Shown: in pieces, positions 48,651 through 57,523 of the stretch
Numbering within the stretch: position 1 is the first letter of the stretch
Layout: the number at the start of each line of letters is the position of its first letter
Assembly (NCBI GenBank): GCA_035536455.1
Contig: DATLOC010000006.1
Span: forward strand, 118,904-182,903
DNA from: DASUNQ01 sp035536455
GTDB lineage: Bacteria; Acidobacteriota; Thermoanaerobaculia; Multivoradales; UBA5704
Length of the DNA: 64,000 nt
Direction: 5' to 3'
The notes under the pieces: generated by a model
What the model was told of the DNA's origin: nothing
What the model saw: only the letters and a program-made list of their open reading frames with translations
The model's database searches: none
Program-made: the position numbers and the translations under genes

Positions 48651-50015
48651 ATGTCCCGAGCTTCCCGGTGCCTCGCCGCGCTCCTCCTGGGCGCCCTCCC
48701 CGTCGCGGCCGCTCATGCCCAGGGCTTCGTGCCCGACCCGATCACGGCCGAGATCTGGACGCTGGACAAGTGCCTGGACGTGCCCAGCGGGGATCCCGCC
48801 GACCAAGTCCCGCTACAGGTCTACCGCTGTCACGGCCGCGCCAACCAGCGCTGGCTGGTGCGGTTCGACTTCGCGGGCTTCGCGATCCTGGAGTCCGAGC
48901 AGACGCACAAGTGCCTCGACGTCCCGTCGAGCACGACGGTGCAGCAGTTCCGCTGCCACGGCGGGGACAACCAGCGCTGGCAGATCGTCGAGGACCCCGA
49001 CACGCTGCGCTTGCGCTTCATCCCGAAGCTTCGTCCCAACCGCTGCCTCCACGTCAAGGGCGACAACTCCATGGACCTGGTGCAGTGCTTCACCACCACC
49101 GGGGCCGTGCTCGTCGACCGCGCGCGCTGGGAGCGGCAGAACTTCGAGGTGCGCGTGCTCTCGGCCTTCGCCGGCAACCGCATCCTGATCAACGAGGACC
49201 GCCGGCACTGCCTCGACGTCGCCGGTCTGAGCCAGGACGACACCGCGCCCATCCAGGCCTTCCCGTGCAACAGCGGCCCCAACCAGCTCTGGGGCCTGGC
49301 GCGGCAGGGCGACGGCTTCTTCACCATCCGCGCCCAGCACAGCGGCAAGTGCCTCAAGTGGCAGACCGGGATCGGCACGCGCGGCGTCTCCCAGGCCGCC
49401 TGCGTGGCGACGCAGGACCAGCAGAAGTGGCACCTGCAGCTGACCTCGTCCGGGCGGGTGAGGCTGCAGACCAAGCGGGGCCAGTGTCACCTGCTGCCCA
49501 CACCCGGTAGCCCCAACACCAGGGGCTTCTGCGAGTGCCTCGACGCGCCGGCGAGCGGCCAGGTCCTGCGCGTCACGTCGTGCAACAGCTCGGGGGACGT
49601 CTGGCGCCTGGGGGAGGGCCGGCGCGCCCCCGGGGCCATCACTTTCTTCGAGGACAACGGCCTGGGGGGAGACACCCTGTGCGGCCTGTCGCCGGCGGCG
49701 GGGGACTACCGCTTCGAGCAGCCCGGGGCCCGCGCCTGCGAGAACGACGAGGCCCGCTCGCTGCTCCTCTACGAGGTCGCGGGCGGCACGGTGATCCACG
49801 TCTTCGACGACGGCCGCTGCCGCACGACCGACGACCACACCACGATCACGGTCAAACAGCGGCTGGCTTCGGGAAACGTGACGGTGGGCGTCGCCCGCTA
49901 CGAGATCCCCAGCTTCGAGCGCGACTTCGACGACGCCTTCGTCAACGTGGACTACAAGACCTCGGGCAACCTCGACGGCAAGGTCTCCTGCGTCCGCATC
50001 ACCACCCCGCCCTGA
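48651..50015 (+). CDS. secreted ricin-B lectin plus beta-gamma-crystallin protein
   Basis: A 454-residue precursor with a signal peptide (about 1-23, ending AAHAQG). Two ricin-type beta-trefoils follow (about 30-165 and 170-305) with repeated KCLDVPS, RCHGRANQRW, RCHGGDNQRW and CNSGPNQLW, the QxW units. The C-terminal part (about 330-454) starts ITFFEDNGLGGDTLCGLSP, the Greek-key opening of beta-gamma-crystallins, and has a second such half (VIHVFDDGRCRTTDDHTTIT). Probably an extracellular carbohydrate-binding protein; no enzyme domain is seen. AAGGAG precedes the ATG. Confidence 0.88.
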   Translation: MSRASRCLAALLLGALPVAAAHAQGFVPDPITAEIWTLDKCLDVPSGDPADQVPLQVYRCHGRANQRWLVRFDFAGFAILESEQTHKCLDVPSSTTVQQFRCHGGDNQRWQIVEDPDTLRLRFIPKLRPNRCLHVKGDNSMDLVQCFTTTGAVLVDRARWERQNFEVRVLSAFAGNRILINEDRRHCLDVAGLSQDDTAPIQAFPCNSGPNQLWGLARQGDGFFTIRAQHSGKCLKWQTGIGTRGVSQAACVATQDQQKWHLQLTSSGRVRLQTKRGQCHLLPTPGSPNTRGFCECLDAPASGQVLRVTSCNSSGDVWRLGEGRRAPGAITFFEDNGLGGDTLCGLSPAAGDYRFEQPGARACENDEARSLLLYEVAGGTVIHVFDDGRCRTTDDHTTITVKQRLASGNVTVGVARYEIPSFERDFDDAFVNVDYKTSGNLDGKVSCVRITTPP

Positions 50016-50037
50016 GGAGCGCCCGCGAGGAGCGCGG

Positions 50038-51110
50038 TCAGTCGTCCGGCGGGTCCGGCACGGTCTCCAGCCGCTCCTCCGCGGCCTTGCGCGCCGCCTC
50101 CTCGCGGGCGGCGCGCTCGACCTCCTCCTGGGCATCGTTGTGCGCCAGCCGCGCCCGCTCGCGCTCGGGGAGGTCGGCGGCGTCCTCCTCGGCGCGGGCC
50201 CGCGACTCGCGGCCGCGCAGCAGGGCAAGCGCCGCCTCCCCCTGCAGGCCGAAGAGCGAGCGCAGGTTGAGGTCGTGCTGCGGGAAGGGGACTTCGAGCT
50301 CGTACTTGTCGAGCGCCGTCTCCAGCGCCCACAGGTAGGCGGCCTTGACCGCGCTCGGCCGCTTGGTGGCCTCGGCCGTGAGCCAGACGACGAGCTCGAA
50401 GTCGAGGCCGCTGTCGCCGAAGCCGACGAGCCAGACCTGCGGCCGGCGCGGGCCCTCCAGGGCGAGCGTGAAGGGCACCTCGGCGGCCGCCTCGAGAGCG
50501 GCCTTCTTGACCAGCTCTTTGTCGCTGCCGTAGGCGATGGCGAAGGGGATGCGCATGCGCCGCGAGACGTCGCCGTGCGTCCAGTTGACTACCCGGCCGA
50601 CCACGAACTCCGAGTTGGGCACCAGGATGTCGACGTTGTCGTTGGTCGAGACCAGGGTCGAGCGGATGTTGATGTCCCGCACCTCGCCGTGCAGGCCGGA
50701 CTCGAGCTCGACGAAGTCGCCGACCCGGACGCTGCGCTCGAAGAGCAGGATGATCCCGGAGATGAAGTTGCTGAAGATCGCCTGCAGGCCGAAGCCGAGA
50801 CCGACCCGAGGGCCCCGGCCAGCACCGCGAAGCGGCTGGTCGGGATGCCGAGGAAGCTCAGCGCCAGCATCACGCCGATGCCGTAGAGCGCGTAGGTGGC
50901 GATCCGCGAGAGGGTGTAGATGGCGGCGCGGCTGCGCAGCTCGCGCTGCCCCGCATGGCGGGCGAAGGCGCGCTGCATCGTCCGCGACAGCACCCAGATG
51001 GCGAGGAAGGTGAGGACAACGGCGATCACCCCGCCGACCGAGAAGGAGAACTGCCCCAGCTCGAAGCGGTAGGCGACGGCCTGCTGGAGCTGCTCGCGCA
51101 CGGAGCCCAC
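50038..51110 (-). pseudogene. MscS-type mechanosensitive channel, one-base frameshift
   Basis: Start GTG 51110. The N-terminal half (membrane segments VGGVIAVVLTFLAIWVLS and AIYTLSRIATYALYGIGVML) reads in one frame to about ALG. The rest (GLQAIFSNFISGIILLFERS, RVGDFVELESGLHGEVRDIN, VDILVPNSEFV) needs another frame. One extra base in the CCC at 50805-50807 would restore ALGVGLGFGLQAIFS, the conserved pore-helix wording of MscS. The soluble vestibule domain is intact, followed by a charged coiled-coil tail (RGRESRARAEEDAADLPERE). About 357 residues if repaired. Confidence 0.82.
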
Positions 51111-51187
51111 GGCCTCAGCCGCTCCCCGCGCGTCGCTGCGATATCTCGGTGCTCCGGTGCCTCAAGGCGTCGATCCTAGTCCGCCGA

Positions 51188-51586
51188 TCAGTCGAGGTAG
51201 GTGAAGCCTTCCCGGTTCTTCAGCTTCCCGTCGAAGGTGTAGGTGGTGCGGGCGCCCTTGGTCCGGGATCGAGCTCCGATCAAGTAGTCCGAGAAGTCGG
51301 CGCGGCCAGCCGCGTAGGCGCGGAGGGCATCGGCGACGGCTTCAGGGTCCTCGAACGCGTAACGTCCGTCCGCGGCGATCTCGGTGAGCGCCGCCAGCAC
51401 GTCGGGTCGGCGGGCGCCGTATCGGCTGGTGAGGACCCATTCCGTCTCGCAGAGGACGACATCGGCGAGGTAGCAGGTCTCGGCGCCCTCGCCGGCAGCA
51501 TCGAGGAGCGCCGCGGCGGCGGCGAACTGCGCCGGATCGTCCCCGACGAGGAGCCGGACCAGAACGTTGGTATCGAAAGCGATCAC
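51188..51586 (-). CDS. vapC: PIN-domain toxin VapC
   Basis: A 132-residue PIN-fold ribonuclease, likely cutting tRNA or mRNA. Acidic metal residues are visible: Asp5 (IAFDTNVLV), Glu47/Glu49 (LCETEWVL), Asp97/Asp100 (ADFSDYLIG) and Asp119 (TFDGKL). GTG start 51586 overlaps the antitoxin stop (GTGA). Confidence 0.93.
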   Translation of the reverse strand: MIAFDTNVLVRLLVGDDPAQFAAAAALLDAAGEGAETCYLADVVLCETEWVLTSRYGARRPDVLAALTEIAADGRYAFEDPEAVADALRAYAAGRADFSDYLIGARSRTKGARTTYTFDGKLKNREGFTYLD

Positions 51587-51852
51587 CGCCGGGCCGCCTC
51601 GTCGTGCTTGCGGCGGGCGCGTTCCCGGATCCCTGCGTCCATTTCCTCGACCGTCACCGGGCGGTCTCCGGCCAGGTGTCTCAAGAGGCCCGGAACGCGA
51701 CCCAGCCTGCTCGCAGGCTCGGGCTCGATCAGGAGCTTGCCGCTTTCGTCGATCCGGAACTCCAGCCGATCCCCGACTCTGAGCCCTAGGCGCTCCCTGA
51801 TCCGCCGCGGGATCGTCACCTGCCCCTTGGACGTCAGCGTGCTCGTCGGCAT
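51583..51852 (-). CDS. vapB: AbrB/SpoVT-type antitoxin VapB
   Basis: An 89-residue antitoxin. The swapped-hairpin DNA-binding domain reads TSTLTSKGQVTIPRRIRERL, GLRVGDRLEFRIDESGKLLI. The C-terminal arm (VTVEEMDAGIRERARRKHDE) should wrap VapC. ATG 51852 follows AAGGAG. Tandem array 3 lies about 140 bp upstream, between vapB and the hydratase gene. Confidence 0.92.
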   Translation of the reverse strand: MPTSTLTSKGQVTIPRRIRERLGLRVGDRLEFRIDESGKLLIEPEPASRLGRVPGLLRHLAGDRPVTVEEMDAGIRERARRKHDEAARR

Positions 51853-51994
51853 TGCAATCTCCTTACTACACGGACGATAACACGGGGTCCAGTAAGGCAA
51901 GGGCAGGAGGCGCGGGCCCTCCCGCCAGCCTCCGCAGAAAGATCGGGGAGGGGTGCGGATTTGTCCGCGGCGCCGGGCGGACCGGCGGAGCAGT

Positions 51995-52300
51995 CGGGCA
52001 GATCGGCTCGCCACCGGGAAGATCGTCCCGGCAGTCGGGAAGATCATCCCGGCCGTCGGGAAAATGATCCCGACGGTCCGGAAAATTATCCCGACGCTCG
52101 GGAAAGTTATCCAGGTCGCCGGGAAGATTAGCCGAGATCCTGGGAAGATCATCCCGAGTGCCGGGAAAGTTATCCCAACGCTCGGGAAGATGATCCCGAT
52201 AACCGGGAAAATCATCCCGGTGCTCGGGAAAGCTATCCCGACGGCCGGGAAGATCATCCCGACCGCCGGGAGGATCTTCCCGAGGGCCGGGGATGAGTCC
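51995..52300. repeat. tandem array 3: about 15 units of 21 bp
   Basis: Units CGGGAAGATCATCCCGACCGT repeat every 21 bp with GGG at 52016, 52037, 52058, 52079, 52100, 52121, 52142, 52163, 52184, 52205, 52226, 52247, 52268 and 52289. Each unit is a near-perfect dyad GGGA-AGATCA-TCCC with GATC, AAAT or a variant at its centre. The array ends at the stop codon of the hydratase gene. It is open in one frame on each strand (GKIIPAV-like or GIIFPSV-like heptads), which follows from the 21-bp period. Bases 51853-51994 hold the vapB promoter region and no gene. Confidence 0.92.
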
Positions 52301-53065
52301 CTAGCGGTGCCGCCAGGCCGGAGGGCGCTTGGCTAGGAAGGCGGCGATGCCTTCGTCCATGTCTTCGGTGGCCGCCAGCTCTTCCAGGTAGATCCGCTCG
52401 GCCTCGGCGAGGGCGGCGTCGAAGGGCAGCTCGCTCCCGGCGCGGACCGCCTTCTTGAGCAGGGGCGCCACGGCGGCGCTCCGCTCCAGGAGGTCGGAGG
52501 TCACCCGCGCCAGCGCGGCGTCGAGGTCGCCGCCTGCCCGCCAGGTCACCAATCCCAGCCGCTCGGCCTCCTCGCAGTCGAAGGTGCGGCCGGTGAGGAG
52601 GAGCTCCAGGGCTCGCCCTTCGCCCACCCGCCGCGGCAGGAGCGCCGCCGCCACCGGCGGGAAGCACCCCAGGAGGACCTCCGGTTGGCCGAAGCGGGCG
52701 TCGTCCGCGGCGAGGACCCAGTCGCAGGCGAGGGCCAGCTCGAGGCCGCCGCCGAGGCAGTGGCCCTGGACGGCGGCGAGGGTCGGCACCGGCAGGGCGT
52801 GGATCGCACGGATCGCGGCGTGGAAGGCGGGGAGGGCCTGGGCGATCTTGTCGCGGGTGTGGTCCTGGACGGCGACGCCGGCCGAGAAGGCCCGCCCGCC
52901 GGCGCCGCGCACGACGACGAGCTGGAGCCCTTCCTCGCCTGCCAGCCCTTCGGCGACGGCGCGCAGGGCTTCCAGGGTCTGGAGGTCGAGGATGTTGAGC
53001 GGCGGGCGGTCGAGGGTGAGGGTGGCGACCCGCCCGTCGCGGGCCAGCAGGACGCCTTCGCTCAT
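52301..53065 (-). CDS. enoyl-CoA hydratase/isomerase family protein
   Basis: A 254-residue crotonase-fold protein: RAFSAGVAVQDHTRDKIAQA, PTLAAVQGHCLGGGLELALA, RFGQPEVLLGCFPPVAAALL. The usual GGGGTQRL is replaced by PPVAAALLPR, so the activity may be isomerase- or hydrolase-like. Ends PPAWRHR. ATG 53065 overlaps the amidotransferase stop (ATGA). Last gene of the operon 57416-52301; array 3 follows its stop directly. Confidence 0.88.
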   Translation of the reverse strand: MSEGVLLARDGRVATLTLDRPPLNILDLQTLEALRAVAEGLAGEEGLQLVVVRGAGGRAFSAGVAVQDHTRDKIAQALPAFHAAIRAIHALPVPTLAAVQGHCLGGGLELALACDWVLAADDARFGQPEVLLGCFPPVAAALLPRRVGEGRALELLLTGRTFDCEEAERLGLVTWRAGGDLDAALARVTSDLLERSAAVAPLLKKAVRAGSELPFDAALAEAERIYLEELAATEDMDEGIAAFLAKRPPAWRHR

Positions 53066-53772
53066 CGCGCTCCGAGCGCCCGGCGCGCGAAGGTGCGCCA
53101 GAGCTCCCGCTGCGCCGCCAGGGCGACGAGGTTCTCCGGGTGCCACTGGACGGCGCGCAGCCACCAGCCGGCGTCCGGCGGCAGCTCGGCCGCTTCGATC
53201 AGGCCGTCGGGGGCGACGGCGGCGACGACCAGGCCGGGAGCGACGTCCTTCACCGCTTGGTGGTGGCGGCTGTTGACCAGGGTGGGCTCGCCGGCCAGAT
53301 GCGCTCCGAGGGCGGTCTCGGGCGCGGTCGCGGCGACCTCGTGCGCGAGGCGGTCCGGCGGCGGGGCGAGGTCGTGGTCGATCCGGGAGGGTAGCTGGGT
53401 GGGAAGGTCCTGCCAGAGGGTGCCGCCGAGGAAGACGTTGACGACCTGGATGCCGCGGCAGACCGCCCAGACCGGCACGCGCGCGTCGCGGGCGCCGTCG
53501 AGGAGCGCCCACTCCTGGGCGTCGAGGCCGGGGTTGACCTCCACCTGCGCGTCGGGCCGCGCCTCCTCGCCGTAGAGCGCCGGGTCCACGTCCGGGCCGC
53601 CGCAGAGGACCAGGCCGGCGGCCGCGGCCGCCAGCTCGCGCAGGCCGTCCCGCCCGCCGTCCGGGACGATCACGCGGAGGCGTTCCTCCGGCACTCCGAC
53701 CGTGCGCAGGGCGGCGACGTAGGTGGAGGCCTTCTCGGCGCTGCGCGCCGAGACCAGGACCTCGCCGCTCAC
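53062..53772 (-). CDS. class I glutamine amidotransferase-like hydrolase (peptidase C26)
   Basis: A 236-residue protein with the catalytic triad: Cys in VPVWAVCRGIQVVNVFLGG, His and Glu in AVQWHPENLV. GLVLCGGPDVDPALYGEEA is the oxyanion region of the gamma-glutamyl hydrolase (PuuD-like) group, which cleaves gamma-glutamyl amides. It overlaps both neighbours (thiolase and hydratase) by 4 bp, so it is made together with fatty-acid enzymes, an uncommon setting. Confidence 0.87.
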   Translation of the reverse strand: MSGEVLVSARSAEKASTYVAALRTVGVPEERLRVIVPDGGRDGLRELAAAAAGLVLCGGPDVDPALYGEEARPDAQVEVNPGLDAQEWALLDGARDARVPVWAVCRGIQVVNVFLGGTLWQDLPTQLPSRIDHDLAPPPDRLAHEVAATAPETALGAHLAGEPTLVNSRHHQAVKDVAPGLVVAAVAPDGLIEAAELPPDAGWWLRAVQWHPENLVALAAQRELWRTFARRALGAR

Positions 53773-54977
53773 GCCGCCCGCTCCTCTTCCATCTCCACCA
53801 GCGCCGCCAGCCCCATCCCGCCGGAGACGCAGAGGGTGGCGATGCCGCGCTGGCCGCCGCGCTCGCGCAGGCCGTGGAGGAGGGTCACCAGGAGCCGCGC
53901 GCCGGTGGCGCCGATGGGGTGGCCGAGGGCGATGGCGCCGCCGTCGGGGTTGACGCGGTCGTGGTCGAAGGGCAGGTCCTTCAGGCAGGCCAGCACCTGG
54001 CTGGCGAAGGCCTCGTTGAGCTCGACGGCGTCGATGTCGCCGAGCTGGACGCCGTTGCGCCCCAGGAGCTTCCGCACCGCCGGCACCGGGCCGATCCCCA
54101 TGATCCGCGGCTCGACCCCGACGACCTCCCAGCCGGCGAGGCGCGCCACGACCGGCAGCCCCAGCTCGCGGGCGGCGCGGCGGGAAGCGACGAGCATCGC
54201 GGCGGCGCCGTCGGTGATCCCCGATGCGTTGCCGGCGGTGACCGTCCCGCCGTCGCGGAAGACGGGCTTGAGCTGGGCCAGCGAGTCGAGGGTGACGCCG
54301 GCGCGCGGGTGCTCGTCGCGGTCGATCCGCTCCTCGCCCTTCCGGCCCGGCACCGCGACCGGCACGATCTCGGGCGCGAAGCGGCCGCGCCCCCAGGCGC
54401 GCTCGGCCCGCCCCTGGCTCTCCAGCGCCCAGGCGTCGGCCGCCGCGCGGCCGATCCCCGCCTCGACCGCCAGCTCCTCGGCGGTCTCGCCCATGACCAG
54501 GCCGGAGAGTGGGTCGTCGAAGCCGTCCCGGTACATGCCGTCCACCACCTCGGCGTGCCCCAGCCGATACCCCCAGCGGGCGCGCGGCAGCAGGTACGGC
54601 GTGTTCGACATGCTCTCGGTGCCGCCGGCGAGCACCACCTCGGCCTCGCCGGTCAGGATGGTGCGCGCCGCGCAGAGGACCGCCTGGAGGCCCGAGCCGC
54701 AGGCCTGGTTGACGGTGTAGGCCGGGCGGTCGACCGGCACGCCGGCGCGGTGGGCGATCTGCCGCGCGGTGTTGGGGCCGCCGCCGGCCTGGCGGGCGTG
54801 GCCGAAGATCACCTGATCGATCCGCGCCGGCTCGCAGCCGGCGCGCTCGAGGGCGGCCTTGGCGGCGGCGGTGCCGAGGTCGGCGGCCGACAGCGCCGCC
54901 AGCGCGCCGCCGAACTTGCCGATCGGCGTCCGCACCGGCGCGGCGAGGACGATGTCGTCCGGCGGCCGGCTGATCAT
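53769..54977 (-). CDS. thiolase (acetyl-CoA acetyltransferase type)
   Basis: A 402-residue condensing/cleaving thiolase. Catalytic Cys93 (NQACGSGLQA), His353 (GGAIALGHPIGATG) and Cys383 (LCVSGGMG), plus LNEAFASQ. Acts in beta-oxidation or in acetoacetyl-CoA formation. It is 139 bp downstream of the aldehyde dehydrogenase on the same strand; that gap (54978-55116) has GC-rich GGGAAGGGG/CCCCTTCCC runs able to form a hairpin. Confidence 0.94.
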   Translation of the reverse strand: MISRPPDDIVLAAPVRTPIGKFGGALAALSAADLGTAAAKAALERAGCEPARIDQVIFGHARQAGGGPNTARQIAHRAGVPVDRPAYTVNQACGSGLQAVLCAARTILTGEAEVVLAGGTESMSNTPYLLPRARWGYRLGHAEVVDGMYRDGFDDPLSGLVMGETAEELAVEAGIGRAAADAWALESQGRAERAWGRGRFAPEIVPVAVPGRKGEERIDRDEHPRAGVTLDSLAQLKPVFRDGGTVTAGNASGITDGAAAMLVASRRAARELGLPVVARLAGWEVVGVEPRIMGIGPVPAVRKLLGRNGVQLGDIDAVELNEAFASQVLACLKDLPFDHDRVNPDGGAIALGHPIGATGARLLVTLLHGLRERGGQRGIATLCVSGGMGLAALVEMEEERAA

Positions 54978-55116
54978 TGCGAATGCCCCCGAGCGGAAAG
55001 AGGGAAGGGGGCGTCCCCTTCCCCCCTTGAGGGTGGGAAGGGGATCGAGGGGTTGCGGGGGTGATCCGGGAGAAGCATTAGACCCGAAGTGCGGTAATGC
55101 CGCTGCGCCGGCAGTT

Positions 55117-56592
55117 CTACTTTCCCACGAAAACTGATTTCACTTCGGTGTAGTACTCGAGGGCCTGCCGCCCCAGCTCGCGGCCGAAGCCGCTCTGCTT
55201 GTAGCCGCCGAAGGGGGCGCCGGAGTCGTACCAGTTGTACTGGTTGATCCAGACCGTGCCGGCCTGGAGCGCCCGGGCCACGCGGTGGGCCTTGCCGACG
55301 TCGCGGGTCCAGACCCCGGCCGCCAAGCCGTAGATCGAGGCGTTGGCCTGCGCCACCGCCTCGTCCGCGCTCTCGAAGGGGATGGCGACGAGGACCGGGC
55401 CGAAGATCTCCTCGCGCGCCACGGTCATCTCGCTGGTGACCCCGTCGAGGATGGTCGGCTGCATGAAGTAGCCCTTGCCGCCGACGCTCGCCGCCTCGCC
55501 GCCGGCCACGACCTTCGCCCCCTCCCGCCGCCCGGCCTCGACGTAGGAGAGCACGGACTCGCGCTGCTTGCCGGAGACCAGGGCCCCGAGCCGGGTCTTC
55601 GGGTGCAGCGGGTCGCCGGGCTCGAGCTTCTTCGTCCGCTCGACGAGGCGCTCGAGCAGCTCGCCGTGCACCGACTTCTCGACGAAGAGGCGCGAGCCGG
55701 CGGCGCAGACCTCGCCCTTGCCGTAGAAGATGCCGTTGTAGGCGCCCTTGACCGCGGCGTCGAGGTCGGCGTCGGCGAAGACGATGTTGGGCGACTTGCC
55801 GCCCAGCTCCAGGGTGAGCCGCTTCATCGTGTCGGCGGCGCCGCGCATCACCTGCTTGCCGACCTCGGTCGAGCCGGTGAAGCTGATCTTGGCGACGTGC
55901 GGGTGGGCGACCAGGGCGTTGCCGACTTCGGCGCCGCCGCCGGGGACGACGTTCAGCACCCCGGGCGGCAGCCCGACCTCGCTCGCCAGCTCGGCGAACT
56001 TGAGGGCGGTCAGCGGCGTGTAGGAGGCCGGCTTGTGGACCACGGTGTTGCCGCAGGCGAGTGCGGGGGCGATCTTCCACAGCGCCTGGATGAGCGGGAA
56101 GTTCCAGGGGGTGATGGCGGCCACCACGCCGACCGGCTCGCGCAGGGTGTAGGTCAAGACGAAGGGGCCGTGGCTGGGCAGGGTCTCGCCGGCGATCTTG
56201 TCGGCCCAGCCGGCGAAGTAGCGCAGGGCGTCCACCGCCGCCGGCACGTCAACGTAGCGCGACTCGAAGATCGGCTTGCCGTTGTCGAGGGTCTCGAGGC
56301 GGGCGAAGTCGGCGTTGCGCGCCTCCAACGCGTCGGCGATCTTCCACAAGAGCGTGCCGCGCTCGCGCGCCGACATCGTGCCCCAGGGGCCGGAGAGGGC
56401 CTCGCGGGCAGCCTCGACGGCGCGGTCGACGTCGGCGGCGCCGGCCGCGGCCACCTCGCAGAGCGGCTCCTCGGTTGCCGGGTTCTCGCTGGTGAAGGTA
56501 GCGCCGCTCGCGGCGTCCACCCACTCGCCGCCGATCCAGAGCTTGCAAGGGGGGAGGGTGGCGGCGGGCGCCGTCTGGGTCTCGGTCGCCAT
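55117..56592 (-). CDS. NAD(P)-dependent aldehyde dehydrogenase
   Basis: A 491-residue ALDH-superfamily enzyme that oxidises aldehydes to acids. Catalytic residues are Asn164 (ITPWNFP), Glu262 (LELGGKSPN) and Cys296 (GEVCAAGSR). The C-terminus has NQYNWYDSGAPFGGYKQSGF and the last stretch EYYTEVKSVFVGK. The ATG shares a base with the upstream hydratase stop (TGATG). Confidence 0.95.
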   Translation of the reverse strand: MATETQTAPAATLPPCKLWIGGEWVDAASGATFTSENPATEEPLCEVAAAGAADVDRAVEAAREALSGPWGTMSARERGTLLWKIADALEARNADFARLETLDNGKPIFESRYVDVPAAVDALRYFAGWADKIAGETLPSHGPFVLTYTLREPVGVVAAITPWNFPLIQALWKIAPALACGNTVVHKPASYTPLTALKFAELASEVGLPPGVLNVVPGGGAEVGNALVAHPHVAKISFTGSTEVGKQVMRGAADTMKRLTLELGGKSPNIVFADADLDAAVKGAYNGIFYGKGEVCAAGSRLFVEKSVHGELLERLVERTKKLEPGDPLHPKTRLGALVSGKQRESVLSYVEAGRREGAKVVAGGEAASVGGKGYFMQPTILDGVTSEMTVAREEIFGPVLVAIPFESADEAVAQANASIYGLAAGVWTRDVGKAHRVARALQAGTVWINQYNWYDSGAPFGGYKQSGFGRELGRQALEYYTEVKSVFVGK

Positions 56593-57416
56593 CAGTACCC
56601 CTTGAAGCGGGGCTGCCGCTTCTCGACGTAGGCGTTGAGCCCCTCCTTGGCGTCCTCGCTCTGGAAGAGCTGCTGCTGCAGCTCGCGCTCGAGGGCGAGG
56701 GCGGTCTCGAACGGGATCTCGGCGCCGGTCTGGACCGACCGCTTGATCCGCCCCACCGCCTTGGCGGCGCGCTGCGGCGGGCAGAAGCCCTTGGCGAAGG
56801 CGTGGACCTGGTCGAGGAAGGCGCCGCCCTCCTCGGTGTAGACCTGGTTGATGATTCCCAGAGCCTGCGCCTCCTCGAAGGAGATGAGCTGGCCGGTCGT
56901 CATCAGCTCGATCGCCTTGCTCTTGCCGACGATGCGCACCAGCCGCTGGGTGCCGCCGGTGCCGGGCAGGACGCCGAGGGTGATCTCGGGGAGGCCGACC
57001 TTGCCGGCGTCCTTCTTGGCGATCCGCAGGTCGGCGGCCATGGCGATCTCGAGGCCGCCGCCGACGGTGTGGCCGTTGAGGGCGGCGATGACCAGCTTCG
57101 GGGTCTGCTCGAGACGGTTCAGGGTCTCGTTGGCGTGGAGGCAGAAGTAGTACTTGAAGACCGGGTCGGCGCCCTGGAGCATGGCAATGTTGGCGCCGGC
57201 ACAGAAGAACTTCTGGCCCGTACCGGTCAGGACCAGGACGTGGACCTCAGGGTCGAAGCGGGCCTCCAGGATCGCCTCGTCGAGCTGGCGCATCATCTGG
57301 TGGGTATAGGTGTTGGCCGGGGGATCGTCGAGCGTCAGGTAGGCGACGCCTTCCTTGACCTCGTAGTGAACGAGCGTCCGCGTTTCGGTGCGCTCGGCAG
57401 TGGTGGGCTGAGCCAT
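56592..57416 (-). CDS. enoyl-CoA hydratase
   Basis: A 274-residue crotonase-fold protein with KFFCAGANIAMLQG, LVIAALNGHTVGGGLEIAMA and LPEITLGVLPGTGGTQRLVR, including the catalytic Glu of PEITLG. Ends RQPRFKGY. ATG 57416 follows GGAGGAG. First gene of the operon hydratase-ALDH-thiolase-C26-hydratase, which reads as a fatty or branched acyl-CoA degradation unit. Confidence 0.93.
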   Translation of the reverse strand: MAQPTTAERTETRTLVHYEVKEGVAYLTLDDPPANTYTHQMMRQLDEAILEARFDPEVHVLVLTGTGQKFFCAGANIAMLQGADPVFKYYFCLHANETLNRLEQTPKLVIAALNGHTVGGGLEIAMAADLRIAKKDAGKVGLPEITLGVLPGTGGTQRLVRIVGKSKAIELMTTGQLISFEEAQALGIINQVYTEEGGAFLDQVHAFAKGFCPPQRAAKAVGRIKRSVQTGAEIPFETALALERELQQQLFQSEDAKEGLNAYVEKRQPRFKGY

Positions 57417-57523
57417 GTCTCCTCCTCCGCGTCGAGTTAGCAGGGTGGGTCGGGGCGGTCCGCCCCGAAGATCCGAAACCATTGTGCCACGCGGGGCACG
57501 AATCCGAAAACGCCGTCTCGGCC

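Noticed and set aside
51953..52336. Repetitive protein with GKIIPAV heptads, and its antisense counterpart fused to vapB
   Set aside because: This is the same effect of a 21-bp period in array 3. VapB starts at 51852 behind a good ribosome-binding site.
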